DNA of 64,000 nt from Bin127 sp965221625 (GCA_965221625.1 OZ244903.1:1302001-1366000), one strand, 5' to 3'; counted from the first letter of the stretch, positions 34,806-43,785 are shown. Notes: generated from the letters alone by a model not told the origin. Numbers and translations: made by a program.

Positions 34806-35339
34806 TTAACCGTCGTTGTCGTCCAGTCGGTTCAACTCCGCAGACAACGTGTGTTGTCTGACTCCCAAGAACGCGAGATATCCCATAAACCCGATCCACA
34901 CGATCGCGACCACGGCGAGTAGGTAGCCGAGATTGGTTGCAACGTCCTTCGATTCTGCTTGAACCACCGACATCGCGACGCCGTCCGAGTCTGCCTGAAC
35001 CGTGATCTGTACGAGTCGAGCCTGTTGGTCTCGCAGACGGTTGGCTGCTTCCAAAGCGTCGGATGCTTGATCCGAAACCCAGCGATCCCCGACGCGATTT
35101 TCGAGTCCAAACTGGGTGTTCGGCGACTGTGGCGAAACCGAGAAGCGGGTGGTGTCGCCGTCGCCGTCGATGACTGAAAACGCCTCTAACCTACCACCAG
35201 CATCGACTTCGACGGTCGTCACGACGCCTGTGGTCAACTCTCCGGATTGTGCAGACGCGTGCGAGGTTGCATGAATTGCGGTTCCTGCGACTACGGCAGT
35301 TACGACAGCGATTCTGATGATGCTCGGAAGAGATTTCAT
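34806..35339 (-). CDS. CcmD-like protein with an added N-terminal extracytoplasmic domain
   Basis: A 177-aa protein with ATG start. A signal-like hydrophobic segment (residues 8-30, ending HASAQS) is followed by a beta-rich domain of about 105 residues (TTVEVDAGGRLEAFSVIDGD...LVQITVQAD). The last 45 residues (NLGYLLAVVAIVWIGFMGYL, then LGVRQHTLSAELNRL) match the single helix and charged tail of CcmD, which is normally only 45-70 residues. The start overlaps ccmC's stop by four bases and ccmE follows ten bases later, so its position is exactly that of ccmD. The extra domain is unexplained and might present or release holo-CcmE. Confidence 0.75.
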   Translation of the reverse strand: MKSLPSIIRIAVVTAVVAGTAIHATSHASAQSGELTTGVVTTVEVDAGGRLEAFSVIDGDGDTTRFSVSPQSPNTQFGLENRVGDRWVSDQASDALEAANRLRDQQARLVQITVQADSDGVAMSVVQAESKDVATNLGYLLAVVAIVWIGFMGYLAFLGVRQHTLSAELNRLDDNDG

Positions 35340-36046
35340 GCGTTCGCCGTTGCGTTGACGCGACCGAATCGTAAGGTTTCTACCCTCCGCTCGACCCGCG
35401 CCAAACCTAATCGGACAACTAAGAGTGAGAAAAACAGCAACGTGAACGCGATAGTGCTCACCAGCAAAGTCAACCCAATCTCGGTTGCCACTAGGTTCTC
35501 CTGTTCGGCGACCGGCCCGACAACCAAGGGTGGATGGGCTTCTTGCCAGAGTACCGAGGCGTAGTAGATGATCGGAGAATCGATTGCACCGATGATGGCG
35601 ACTATTGCCGCCAGTCGCATCCGTTGATCGCCGGGCGGGAAGTAGGCGCGAAACATCAAGTACGCCAAGTAGACGAAGAACAGAATCAATGCAGTTGTCA
35701 ACTTAGCCTCGCCGGTCCACCACACCCCCCAGACCGGTTTGGCCCAAACCATCCCCGAAATCAGCATCAAACCGCCGAACAGCACCCCGATTTCGGCCAT
35801 GGACACTGCCAATCGATCCCACGTCTCGTTCCTTTTCCACAGGTACATCACGCTGGCAGCGGCGACTCCGACGATGGCGACCATGCTGACCCAAGCCACA
35901 GGGACGTGAATGTAGAGGATGCGTTGGACGACGCCTTGATTGATTTCGGTGGGCACCCAGGCAAAGATCATCCAGATGGCGATGACCATCGCGACGAAGG
36001 TGCCAAGATGCAGAATTACCTGACTGCGGAACAGGTTCGAGAGCAT
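35336..36046 (-). CDS. ccmC: Haem exporter protein CcmC
   Basis: A 236-aa, six-helix membrane protein that presents haem to CcmE. The conserved periplasmic His residues appear in YIHVPVAW (helix 2 side) and in the EAHPPLVV loop. The tryptophan-rich motif reads KPVWGVWWTGEAKLTT, a variant of WGxWWxWD in which the final WD is GE. Start ATG at 36046, overlapping the stop of a 25-codon frame (TAATG). Downstream it overlaps the ccmD-like gene by four bases. Confidence 0.93.
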   Translation of the reverse strand: MLSNLFRSQVILHLGTFVAMVIAIWMIFAWVPTEINQGVVQRILYIHVPVAWVSMVAIVGVAAASVMYLWKRNETWDRLAVSMAEIGVLFGGLMLISGMVWAKPVWGVWWTGEAKLTTALILFFVYLAYLMFRAYFPPGDQRMRLAAIVAIIGAIDSPIIYYASVLWQEAHPPLVVGPVAEQENLVATEIGLTLLVSTIAFTLLFFSLLVVRLGLARVERRVETLRFGRVNATANA

Positions 36047-36123
36047 TATTTGTCGACGAGAGCTAGCAATTCACCGATGAGAATCCCGCTCATCCCAATT
36101 TTACGAATTCGCTCGCAGGGCAT
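36046..36123 (-). CDS. Possible 25-codon coupling peptide between ccmB and ccmC
   Basis: An ATG at 36123 opens MPCERIRKIGMSGILIGELL and so on, 25 residues ending in TAA that shares its last A with the ccmC ATG (TAATG). The ribosome could re-initiate on ccmC, which lacks its own clear Shine-Dalgarno. No similarity known; real translation is unproven. Confidence 0.25.
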   Translation of the reverse strand: MPCERIRKIGMSGILIGELLALVDK

Positions 36124-36138
36124 GCCGCCAGCCGAGCT

Positions 36139-36813
36139 TCAATCCTCCAACACGAATCCGAATAGCAATGCTGCGGCGACCAGAAAGACAACGTCGTATG
36201 CAAGTGCCAACTGCAGCCAGCCGATGGAGGCAGAAAGTGGTTCACCTGCAGCACTCAAAGACGTAACCCGTACGGCCGCGAACAATAGCGGCGTGACCGT
36301 CGGCAGGAAAAACATCGGCAACAACACTTCACGGGCACGCACCCGGAACGTAAGGTTCGAGAACAGCGTGCCGACTCCCGCAAACCCCAACGCGCAGAGG
36401 GATCCGATCAACGCGACTTCTAACTTCAAGACTGACACGTTGAAGAGCAAGACGAAAATCCCGAGCAGAATTGCGGTCGAGATCAGCATGAAGACGAAAA
36501 TCCCCAGAGTCTTACCGACAAATACGAGGTCCCTTGAGATTGGTGCCATCATCATCGTTCCAATCGCCTCGCCATCCAATTCGTGGGATGCAGAGCGGTT
36601 CAATCCGATCACTCCGGCGAAGGTTACTGCCGCCCAGAGCACTCCGGGACCGACATCCATTGCGGAATTTGCTGTCGGTTCAATTGCGATGGCGAAGATT
36701 GACATTACTAGCGACGCGAAAAGCACGATGCCGACCACGACATCTTTATTGCGCGCTTCCAATCGCAACTCCTTCAGCATCAACACCCAGATAATGGCCA
36801 GCGGCCCGTTCAA
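36139..36813 (-). CDS. ccmB: Haem exporter protein CcmB
   Basis: A 224-aa, six-helix permease of the CcmAB haem-handling ABC module. The N-terminal 'LMLKELRLEARNKDVVVG' corresponds to the family's amphipathic start, and 'ISRDLVFVGKTLGIFVFML' is a conserved block. I place the start at the TTG at 36813, giving the usual length and leaving only a 7-base gap to ccmA; an ATG at 36780 would also work. The reading frame extends much further upstream, but that part is just ccmA in another frame. Confidence 0.87.
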   Translation of the reverse strand: MNGPLAIIWVLMLKELRLEARNKDVVVGIVLFASLVMSIFAIAIEPTANSAMDVGPGVLWAAVTFAGVIGLNRSASHELDGEAIGTMMMAPISRDLVFVGKTLGIFVFMLISTAILLGIFVLLFNVSVLKLEVALIGSLCALGFAGVGTLFSNLTFRVRAREVLLPMFFLPTVTPLLFAAVRVTSLSAAGEPLSASIGWLQLALAYDVVFLVAAALLFGFVLED

Positions 36814-36820
36814 TTGGACA

Positions 36821-37462
36821 TCACCCCACGTCAATCTGCGCAATCTGACCGTTTCGCATCTCGTAGGCCGTATCGGCAACCATTGCCAAAAACTCGTGGC
36901 TGTGAGTAGCGACGACGACTGACCCACCTTTGTTGCGCCAAGTGCGAACGACGTCTGTAAGCATCGCTGAACCTTCGTCGTCCAAACCGGTTTCCGGTTC
37001 GTCCAGCAACAGCAAAGGAGGTTGGTGCAGAATGGCACGCGCGATGGCCACTCGCTTACGGTAACCGTGCGACAACTTGCTAGCGCGATCACCGATCCTT
37101 TCGGTCAAGCCAAGCTGACGTTCGACTGTGTCAACCCTCGTTTCTGCTTGGCTGAGTTGGCAAAGAGTGGCGAAGAGAGTAAGGTTTTCGTGAACGGTGA
37201 GTTCGGAGTAGAGCATCGGTGAGTGCATAACCGCGCCAATGTGCATACGTGCTTGTGCAGATTGGCTTAGCGCATCAACACCCATCACTTCGATCTCACC
37301 ACGTGTCGGTTTAGTCAGCGTCGCCGCGATGCGTAGCAACGTCGACTTCCCGGATCCATTCGGACCTCGAATAGTCACAACGAAGCCAGGATTGACGCGA
37401 AGATCGGCACCGCTTAGGACTGTTGCCGCGCCGTACGTCTTGACGACGCCGTCGATGCGCAA
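36821..37462 (-). CDS. ccmA: Haem exporter ATP-binding protein CcmA
   Basis: The 213-aa ATPase of the CcmAB module, used to release haem-loaded CcmE from CcmC/D. Walker A GPNGSGKST, signature LSHGYRKR, Walker B LLLLDEP and the switch His in ATHSHEF are all present. The start is a TTG at 37462; no ATG is available upstream before a stop. First gene of ccmABC-D'-E, and only about 37 bases after the broken amidohydrolase gene. Confidence 0.9.
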   Translation of the reverse strand: MRIDGVVKTYGAATVLSGADLRVNPGFVVTIRGPNGSGKSTLLRIAATLTKPTRGEIEVMGVDALSQSAQARMHIGAVMHSPMLYSELTVHENLTLFATLCQLSQAETRVDTVERQLGLTERIGDRASKLSHGYRKRVAIARAILHQPPLLLLDEPETGLDDEGSAMLTDVVRTWRNKGGSVVVATHSHEFLAMVADTAYEMRNGQIAQIDVG

Positions 37463-37499
37463 CAGCGGTGCCGCGCTTGGGCGTTCGATCAGTGGTGCA

Positions 37500-38671
37500 T
37501 CAGTGGACGTGTCTAAATCCCGTCAGATGAGGATGTGCTGAATGGTGAGGCGGATATCGACGACCTGCTCGGATCGTCTCGACCGGCACCAACATCTGCT
37601 TGCCTTGTCGAGTCGCACCTTTCGCGTCCGTCAACAATACGTCGCGTTCCAACAATCTGATTATCGAAACATCGGCGTCCGCACCCACACGCAAGGATCC
37701 GATTGTGTCCGACATGCCGATCGCCGACGCAGGGCGTTGCGTTGCGAATCCGATCACTTCCGGCAGAGAGTAGCCGAGGTAAAGATACTTCGACAACGTG
37801 GTCAAAAGATCGTAGACAGGGCCGCGAATGTTATAGCGATGGACGTCGGAACTCACCGTACCGGGCCAAATCCGTCGGCCGCGCACTTCTCCGCTACGTC
37901 GAAGGAAAAGGATCCTGCGCCGTGCCCGACATCAAAGTTGACTCCGCGAGCCATCGCATCCCGGGCGGCGTCAATCACTTTGCCATCGTTGTCGACAATG
38001 CCGGGCGGATTACCTGTGAAGCTGTGGGTAACGATGTCGCCGGGCTTCATCTGCTCGAGGTAACGTTCTACTGGATTGGCCGTTCCACCGATGTGGATCA
38101 TCAACGGTTTGCCAAGCAGTTTTGATGCCTCCAAAGCGCGCTCCATCGCGATCAAATCGTTGTTGCCCAATATCGCCTCGGACAATCGGACTTTGATGCC
38201 GACGATCACTTCTGGGAAGTTACGCGCCGCCTCGACTGCCTTCTCGACGCGTGCCCAGCGCACATCCTCCAACTCACCAATCTCGGCATCGAGTTGACCC
38301 ATACCTGAAATGTGAAGGAAAGCCAGCACGCGGGTGTCGGCCTGTTGCATGACGTAACGATGGAAACCCGCAATTGTGTTGGCACCAGCCGACCCGGCGT
38401 CGATGGCGGTCGTCACGCCACGATACAAACACGAAGGATCCGCTTCCACCGCGAGGTGTGCCACTCCCCACCAGACGTGTGTATGCAGATCCACTAATCC
38501 GGGGGTAACGATCAAACCGTCAGCTTCGAGCACGTCGTGCGCGTCGTTGTCACTGATCGACTCTTCAACAGCCCGGATCTTCCCGCCGGCGATTGCGATA
38601 TCTCTCCGGTCGTGAAGGTTCTGACTCGGATCGATCACGGTGCCGCGTTTGATGACGAGGTCGTAGGTCAT
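37500..38671 (-). pseudogene. Amidohydrolase/deacetylase-family metallohydrolase, frameshifted
   Basis: Two adjacent frames together encode one metal-dependent amidohydrolase. The first (from ATG 38671, with a GGAGAG ribosome site) covers DLHTHVW (metal His pair), GIKVR (bridging Lys), LMIHIGG and VTHSFTGN, then runs to a stop just after GFGPVR. The next frame continues with PGTVSSDVHRYNIRGPV (metal Asp) and SKYLYLGYSLPEVI to a stop at 37500. Adding one base near 37861-37865 (a C/G run) would join them into a 390-aa protein of normal family length. Either the gene is newly inactivated or this is an assembly error. Family members hydrolyse amide or ester bonds in small molecules. It follows the D-aminoacylase gene by 41 bp. 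Confidence 0.85.
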
Positions 38672-38712
38672 GTTTGGCTCTCCGTCGCTGATTCCGTTGC
38701 CTCGGCACTCGT

Positions 38713-40311
38713 TCAATCTGCGAAGTCGCGCAACACCTTGCCCGGTGTTTCGTTCAAAATCGCGCCGTCGCTGATCGCCGGGACCCCGTTCACGAGCACG
38801 TGATCCATGCCGGTCGAGTACTGGTGCGGATCCACGAACGTATTATTCTGCTTGACGTTGTCTAGATCGAACACGAGGACGTCGGCGTACATGCCGGGGG
38901 TAATCCTGCCGCGCTTGGTCAAACCTAACCTCTCCGCTCCCAGTGCCGTCATCTTGTAGATGGCTTCTTCGAAGCTCACCAAGCTACGCTTTTGTACGAA
39001 GGTCTCGAAGTAGCGTGAATTCGTGGCATAGCTGCGCGGGTGCGGTTTGCCACTTGACAATGGTCCGACAGTTCTCAACGAGCTGCCATCGGAGCAGACC
39101 GCCATCAACCGCCATTTGGCGATCGTCTCAACATCCGACTCCTCCATCGAGTTGAGGACGTAGGATCCGTCCGACTCTTCGTAAAGTCGCAAAGCCGCTT
39201 CCGCAGGTTCGCACCCCATGTCGGCACCAATGTCTTCGAGGTTCATACCTTCATAGCTGGGATTCGGCGGGAAGTGGGCAACTACCGAACCGGCGGCACC
39301 GTGGTTACGGTTGATGTAGTAGACGGTGTCTTCTCGCATTCTCGCCCGGAGATCTGCGTCTTGCAAACGATCAAGAGTCGCTTGCCGTCCACCTGTTAAC
39401 GACCAGCGAGCGAACATGGCACCGCTGAATCCAGTGCTAGACCAGGCATATGGGTACTGGTCTCCGGCGAGATCGATCCCTTCGTCGATCGCCCGTTCGA
39501 AACCTTCCAAGACCTCCGAGCTACGACCCCAGAACTTCGGCCCCACAACTTTTACGTGCGAGACTTGCACCTTGCCTCCGGTTCGGCGACCAATCTCAAC
39601 AGCTTCGGCATGGGCAGGGAAGAGGCCGCACAGATCATCGGCTTCCGACCGGATATGCGACGAGTACAGTTTGCCGCGATTGGCGACCGGTTGGTTTAGC
39701 GCAACTACCTCGTCGGTCAGCGAGTATGAACCTGGTGCGTACCACAACCCCGTTGACATTCCTAGTGCACCGGCATCAAGACTCTCTTCGACGAGTCGGA
39801 TCATCGCCTGAAGTTCGTCGATTGATGGCCCACGGTTGTGCATGCCCATCACGGCTGCACGAACTGTGCCGTGCCCGACCTGCGTTGCGATGTTGATGGT
39901 CGATCCAACGCGTTCTAGGGCATTGAGGTATCCGTTGAAGTCCTGCCAATCTACTTCGAACGTGCCCTCTCCGCCGCGTGTCAGTCGCTCTTGAAGTTGC
40001 TCCCGCGACGCACCGTAAAGTGGCGCACAAAAGCTCATTCCGCAGTTGCCGAAATACTCAAGCGTTACACCTTGCATCAGCTTCGAATCTGCCAATGGAT
40101 CGATCAAGAATGAGGCATCGGAGTGAGTGTGCAGGTCGATGAACCCGGGAGTTACGCTCTTCCCTGATGCGTCGATCGTTGTTTTCGCTTCCGCGGCACT
40201 GAGATCGCCAACGGTCTCGATCTTGTCTCCAGCAACACCTACATCGGCTTCGAAACCGGGCAATCCGCTACCGTCGAATACCGTTCCGCCCACAATCTTG
40301 AAGTCCAACAT
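38713..40311 (-). CDS. N-acyl-D-amino-acid deacylase family amidohydrolase
   Basis: A 532-aa zinc amidohydrolase. DLHTHSD supplies the first His pair, GNCGMSFC the metal-binding Cys that marks this family, SSHIRSE and QVSHVKV further His residues, and VCSDGSS the catalytic Asp. It cleaves N-acyl-D-amino acids to D-amino acids in studied members. The ATG at 40311 is chosen because AAGGTGA precedes it at suitable distance; GTG 40323 is an alternative. It leads an operon with the frameshifted amidohydrolase and possibly the ccm genes. Confidence 0.88.
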   Translation of the reverse strand: MLDFKIVGGTVFDGSGLPGFEADVGVAGDKIETVGDLSAAEAKTTIDASGKSVTPGFIDLHTHSDASFLIDPLADSKLMQGVTLEYFGNCGMSFCAPLYGASREQLQERLTRGGEGTFEVDWQDFNGYLNALERVGSTINIATQVGHGTVRAAVMGMHNRGPSIDELQAMIRLVEESLDAGALGMSTGLWYAPGSYSLTDEVVALNQPVANRGKLYSSHIRSEADDLCGLFPAHAEAVEIGRRTGGKVQVSHVKVVGPKFWGRSSEVLEGFERAIDEGIDLAGDQYPYAWSSTGFSGAMFARWSLTGGRQATLDRLQDADLRARMREDTVYYINRNHGAAGSVVAHFPPNPSYEGMNLEDIGADMGCEPAEAALRLYEESDGSYVLNSMEESDVETIAKWRLMAVCSDGSSLRTVGPLSSGKPHPRSYATNSRYFETFVQKRSLVSFEEAIYKMTALGAERLGLTKRGRITPGMYADVLVFDLDNVKQNNTFVDPHQYSTGMDHVLVNGVPAISDGAILNETPGKVLRDFAD

Positions 40312-40445
40312 TTCGGCGATCACCTTAGAACTGCGCTGCTACCGATATGCGGATTTTATCCGCAACTCATAGCCAAGGAAGATACGACGCGTCAGGCTTC
40401 GGTGATAGCGTAAACTTGCGAATTGCACAGAACCATCTATGGCAC

Positions 40446-40451
40446 GAGGAG
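40446..40451 (+). promoter_or_regulatory. Shine-Dalgarno deciding a GTG start
   Basis: GAGGAG lies seven bases before the GTG at 40459, supporting that start of the FAH-family gene over the upstream TTG at 40423. Confidence 0.55.
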
Positions 40452-40458
40452 TAGCAGC

Positions 40459-41229
40459 GTGAAGTTCGTCAGATTCGAAGGTAGCGACGGTCCGGCTTAC
40501 GGCATCGTTGAGGACGATGGCACGGTTAAAGTGATTTCGAGCTCCCCGATCGGACAGGATTACGAAGAGACAGGGCAGACCGCAAATCTTGGCGAAGTCA
40601 AGATACTGGCACCGAACCCCAATCCGATCAAGATGTTGTGCCTCGCCCGCAACTACAGATCGCACCTATTGGGCGCAACGGAGCCGTCGCGACCAGAACC
40701 TTTCTACAAGACGCCTACCGCGATCATCGGCCCTGGTGATCCAATCAGGATCTCTCCCGACGCCGGACTCGTGGTTTGCGAGTCTGAGCTGGTTGTGATC
40801 ATTGGGAAGCAGGCGAAAAACGTGAGTGAAGGCGACGCCCTCAATCACGTCTTCGGTTATACCTGCGGCAACGACGTCAGTGCCCGCGATTGGCAAGGCG
40901 GCCCCGACGCCGATACGCAGTGGTGGCGCGCTAAATCAGCCGATACGTTCGGGCCTACGGGGCCGTTTATCGTGACTGATATTGACCCGCACGACGTCAA
41001 CATACGCGGACTCGTCAATGGCGTTGAAGGTCAGAAGTGTCACTCGTCGGAGATGATCTTCAACATCCCGCAGGCAATCAGCTTCATCACGCGATACGTA
41101 ACCCTGGAGGTTGGTGACATGCTCTGGACAGGCACCTCGGGCACGACGCCCCCGATCAACGTCGGCGGCGACGTCACGGTGGAAATTGACAAGATCGGCG
41201 TCCTTCACAACCCGGTGGAAGCAGCCTGA
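40459..41229 (+). CDS. Fumarylacetoacetate hydrolase (FAH)-family protein
   Basis: A 256-aa enzyme of the FAH/2-hydroxyhepta-2,4-dienedioate isomerase family. Characteristic blocks: CLARNYRSHL, a metal-ligand region CESELVVIIGK (E-x-E), GYTCGNDVSARDWQ (Asp ligand), KSADTFGPTGPFIV and GDMLWTGTSGT. Members cleave or isomerise beta-diketo acids or oxoacids in aromatic-compound breakdown. Start GTG with a GAGGAG site. Divergent from the D-aminoacylase gene and convergent with the CcdA-like gene. Confidence 0.88.
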   Translation: MKFVRFEGSDGPAYGIVEDDGTVKVISSSPIGQDYEETGQTANLGEVKILAPNPNPIKMLCLARNYRSHLLGATEPSRPEPFYKTPTAIIGPGDPIRISPDAGLVVCESELVVIIGKQAKNVSEGDALNHVFGYTCGNDVSARDWQGGPDADTQWWRAKSADTFGPTGPFIVTDIDPHDVNIRGLVNGVEGQKCHSSEMIFNIPQAISFITRYVTLEVGDMLWTGTSGTTPPINVGGDVTVEIDKIGVLHNPVEAA

Positions 41230-41258
41230 GACCGACTCGCCACCGAGTTTGAGGGACG

Positions 41259-42176
41259 TTAACTTGCCCCGAAGTACTTCGACAACTCGCCTTCCGTGAG
41301 CCAGTAGAAGACGAGGTAGGCTCCCACGACAGCAAGGATCACGGCTGACGCACGTTCGATGTAGCGCATCGAGCGACGTAAGGGGTTGAGCAGCGCGCTC
41401 TTGAAGAAGGCGATACCCAACGTAACCAGCAGGATCAGGAACGCCATTCCGCCTGCGTACGCCACGAACTGCGTGATGCCGGACAGGAACCCGTCGTTGC
41501 TGAAGGAACTGGTCACGACGCTGAGGAAAATCGGCAGCGTGCAGCTGAGCGAAGCGAGAGCGTAACTCACGCCGAATAGGAAGTAGCCCCGCAACGAAGT
41601 TACGCGCGGATCCCCGACGCGATCCGCCAACCTCTGCGCCGACGACGTGTAGATCTTGCCCCCTGCATAGATGTACGCGCCGATTCCAGCCATCAAAACA
41701 CCCAGAGTGAAGCCGATCCAAGGCAGTAAATCCCTAACCAACTCCTGACTCGCCGACACTAAGAGGCCCGCGGAACCGAAGAGTGCGACGAATCCCAACC
41801 CCATGGCCAAACTGACGTAGAGTGCTTTCAATCCCCGGAACGCCGCGCCTGACACACCACTCCCGACCTCGGCGTCAGTCTCGTCGCTCAGATAGATTGT
41901 GAGATATGCAGGAAGCATGACGAAACCGCATGGGTTCACTGCCGCCAACATTCCGGCGACGAAGGCGAAGCCAAAGGGCAATATGTCGCCGAACCCGCTA
42001 ACGAGATCCGTCGATTCGCGTTGCACCATCAACACGTCTCCGACCGCCTGATTCGCGCCCGGTCCGACGATTACGCCGAAGAAGAATGCAGTTAGGAGCA
42101 AGACAAACGCGCCACCGCCCGCCATCACCACTTGTGAAGTCTCAACAGTCGTCTGTGATCCCGGCAATCGCAACAC
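41259..42176 (-). CDS. CcdA/DsbD-type cytochrome c biogenesis membrane protein
   Basis: A 305-aa membrane protein with about seven hydrophobic segments. The two redox Cys of the family are in NPCGFVMLP (helix 1) and SLSCTLPIF (helix 4), which pass electrons from thioredoxin across the membrane to keep haem-binding Cys or other substrates reduced. An extra N-terminal helix and loop (residues 18-70) precede the core. The GTG at 42176, 4 bp after a GGAG, is a reasonable start. Its proximity to ccmABCDE fits supply of reductant for apocytochrome c. Confidence 0.82.
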   Translation of the reverse strand: MLRLPGSQTTVETSQVVMAGGGAFVLLLTAFFFGVIVGPGANQAVGDVLMVQRESTDLVSGFGDILPFGFAFVAGMLAAVNPCGFVMLPAYLTIYLSDETDAEVGSGVSGAAFRGLKALYVSLAMGLGFVALFGSAGLLVSASQELVRDLLPWIGFTLGVLMAGIGAYIYAGGKIYTSSAQRLADRVGDPRVTSLRGYFLFGVSYALASLSCTLPIFLSVVTSSFSNDGFLSGITQFVAYAGGMAFLILLVTLGIAFFKSALLNPLRRSMRYIERASAVILAVVGAYLVFYWLTEGELSKYFGAS

Positions 42177-42299
42177 GTCGCTCCGTTGGTGCAGTCAGAT
42201 ACGCTTCACTTTACGACATCCGCGTCGCCGTGGTTCTTTGGGCGCCGGGCGATGTGATATCCTGAGGGTTGGATTCCATGTGTTTGAAATTCCGCTGTG

Positions 42300-42324
42300 G
42301 CGCGCCTCGCGCTTGTTGATTTTT
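42300..42324 (+). promoter_or_regulatory. Attenuator-like hairpin in the rpsB leader
   Basis: GCGCG-CCT-CGCGC (42300-42312) followed by TTGTTGATTTTT resembles a weak intrinsic terminator, about 30 bp before the rpsB start. S2 is known to regulate its own leader in some bacteria, but this element is only inferred. Confidence 0.3.
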
Positions 42325-42353
42325 GCGGATTATCAGGAGAGCATTCTCACATC

Positions 42354-43223
42354 TTGACGACCGAAACTACGGCTGAAGAAATCAATGCAGAGGCTGTCGC
42401 TTCCGAAGAGGAAGACGAACTCGAACCTTTGGGAGTAGAAGGCCTCTACAAAGCAGGTGTGCACCTCGGGCACCTGTCGAAACGATGGCACCCGAGGATG
42501 GAACCGTATATCCGTTTGAGGCACCAAAAACGGCACGTCCTCGACATGGACAAAACGGTGGAGGCGATCAAGCGTGCCCAGGATGCTGTGCGCGAGGTAG
42601 TCGCAGACGGCGGAGAGTGCCTAATGTTGGGCACGAAGCCGCAGGCACGTGCCGAGATTGAGCGATTGGCCAAGAGTGTGGACGCGATGTACATCAACTC
42701 TCGTTGGCTCGGCGGCACGCTGACGAACTTTGCGACCATTTCAAGACGCATCGAACGCCTGACGCAGCTTGAAGAGGACTTCGAAAAAGGTGAGGTGCAG
42801 GCCTACACCAAGCGTGAGTTGCTGATGAAGCAAACCGAAGTCCGACGCCTGAACAAATTTTTCGGTGGTATCAAAGACATCGGGCGACTCCCGAACTTGA
42901 TGTACGTCGTCGGGATTGACCGCGAGAAGCACGCCGTGAAGGAAGCGAACCACCTCGGCATTCCGGTGGTGGCAATCGTCGACACTAACTGCGATCCCAG
43001 TTTGATCACCTACCCGATTCCCGGCAATGACGACTCGCATGCCTCGATCTCGCTGATATCGCGCTATATTGCGGCGGCGATTTCGGATGGGCGTGAGTTG
43101 GCCGCCGAGCGAGCCCGCGAGCGCGAAGCCTTGCAGGCTGAGCGGGAGGCTCAGGAGGCGGCGATGGCCGCGGCTCGAGCGGCTGCGGCAGAGCGTGCGC
43201 GTCAGGAAACCTCTACCGAGTGA
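42354..43223 (+). CDS. rpsB: 30S ribosomal protein S2
   Basis: Small-subunit protein S2, 289 aa. Core blocks are GVHLGHLSKRWHPRMEPYI, HVLDMDKTVEAIKRA, NSRWLGGTLTNF and DTNCDP. A short acidic N-terminal extension precedes the core, and the last 45 residues are an Ala/Glu/Arg-rich helix probably forming a coiled coil beyond the usual end. The TTG at 42354 is preferred; AGGAGA lies 14 bases upstream, rather distant. An in-frame GTG at 42297 would add 19 unlikely residues. First gene of rpsB-tsf-pyrH-frr. Confidence 0.95.
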   Translation: MTTETTAEEINAEAVASEEEDELEPLGVEGLYKAGVHLGHLSKRWHPRMEPYIRLRHQKRHVLDMDKTVEAIKRAQDAVREVVADGGECLMLGTKPQARAEIERLAKSVDAMYINSRWLGGTLTNFATISRRIERLTQLEEDFEKGEVQAYTKRELLMKQTEVRRLNKFFGGIKDIGRLPNLMYVVGIDREKHAVKEANHLGIPVVAIVDTNCDPSLITYPIPGNDDSHASISLISRYIAAAISDGRELAAERAREREALQAEREAQEAAMAAARAAAAERARQETSTE

Positions 43224-43278
43224 AACTAAGTTCGCCCTTTCTTGACGATCCCGATTCCTGAGTTGGAAACCAAACTAG

Positions 43279-43785
43279 ATGGCTAAAATCAGCGCAGCGC
43301 AGATCAAGGAACTCCGAGATCAGACCGGTGCCGGCATCATGGACTCGAAGCGCGCACTCGAGCAAACGGATGGCGACATGGAAAAGGCCGCCGGTGTCCT
43401 CGCCGAGCAAGGCTTGGCGTCCGCCGCCAAACGCTCCGGACGTGATGCGTCTGAAGGCGTCATCGAGTCTTATATCCATACCGGTTCACGAGTTGGCTCG
43501 CTGGTTGAGCTGAACTGCGAGACAGACTTCGTTGCGCGGACGCCCGAATTCAAGGCTCTCGCCCGCGACATCGCGATGCAGGTAGCGGCGATGTCACCCA
43601 AATTCGTTAGGCGGGAAGACGTGCCAGAGGACGAAGACGGCGTTTCGGACGACGAGATTCTGTTGACGCAGATGTACATCCGAGATGGAAGCATGAAGGT
43701 TTCTGACCTCTTGCGAGAAATGAACGCCAAGGTCGGCGAAAACGTCGTAATCGGACGCATCGAGAGGTTCGCTCTCGGGGAATGA
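43279..43785 (+). CDS. tsf: Elongation factor Ts (short form)
   Basis: Nucleotide-exchange factor for EF-Tu, 168 aa. The N-terminal UBA-like region (IKELRDQTGAGIMDSKRALE) and the TDFVAR motif that contacts EF-Tu are intact. At 168 aa it lacks the second half of the core domain present in E. coli (about 280 aa), like the short EF-Ts of Thermus. pyrH starts inside its stop codon. Confidence 0.95.
   Translation: MAKISAAQIKELRDQTGAGIMDSKRALEQTDGDMEKAAGVLAEQGLASAAKRSGRDASEGVIESYIHTGSRVGSLVELNCETDFVARTPEFKALARDIAMQVAAMSPKFVRREDVPEDEDGVSDDEILLTQMYIRDGSMKVSDLLREMNAKVGENVVIGRIERFALGE

Noticed and set aside
35534..36922. 462-codon open frame on the plus strand
   Set aside because: It is complementary to ccmC and ccmB, which have clear family motifs; its product is low-complexity Ser/Thr/Asn/Arg-rich with no recognisable domain.
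36814..37092. Upstream extension of the ccmB reading frame
   Set aside because: This part overlaps ccmA in another frame and has no similarity to CcmB; the TTG at 36813 gives the normal protein length.
40936..41721. 261-codon minus-strand frame spanning the FAH/CcdA junction
   Set aside because: It covers the complement of the FAH gene and an alternate frame of the CcdA-like gene, with composition typical of a shadow.
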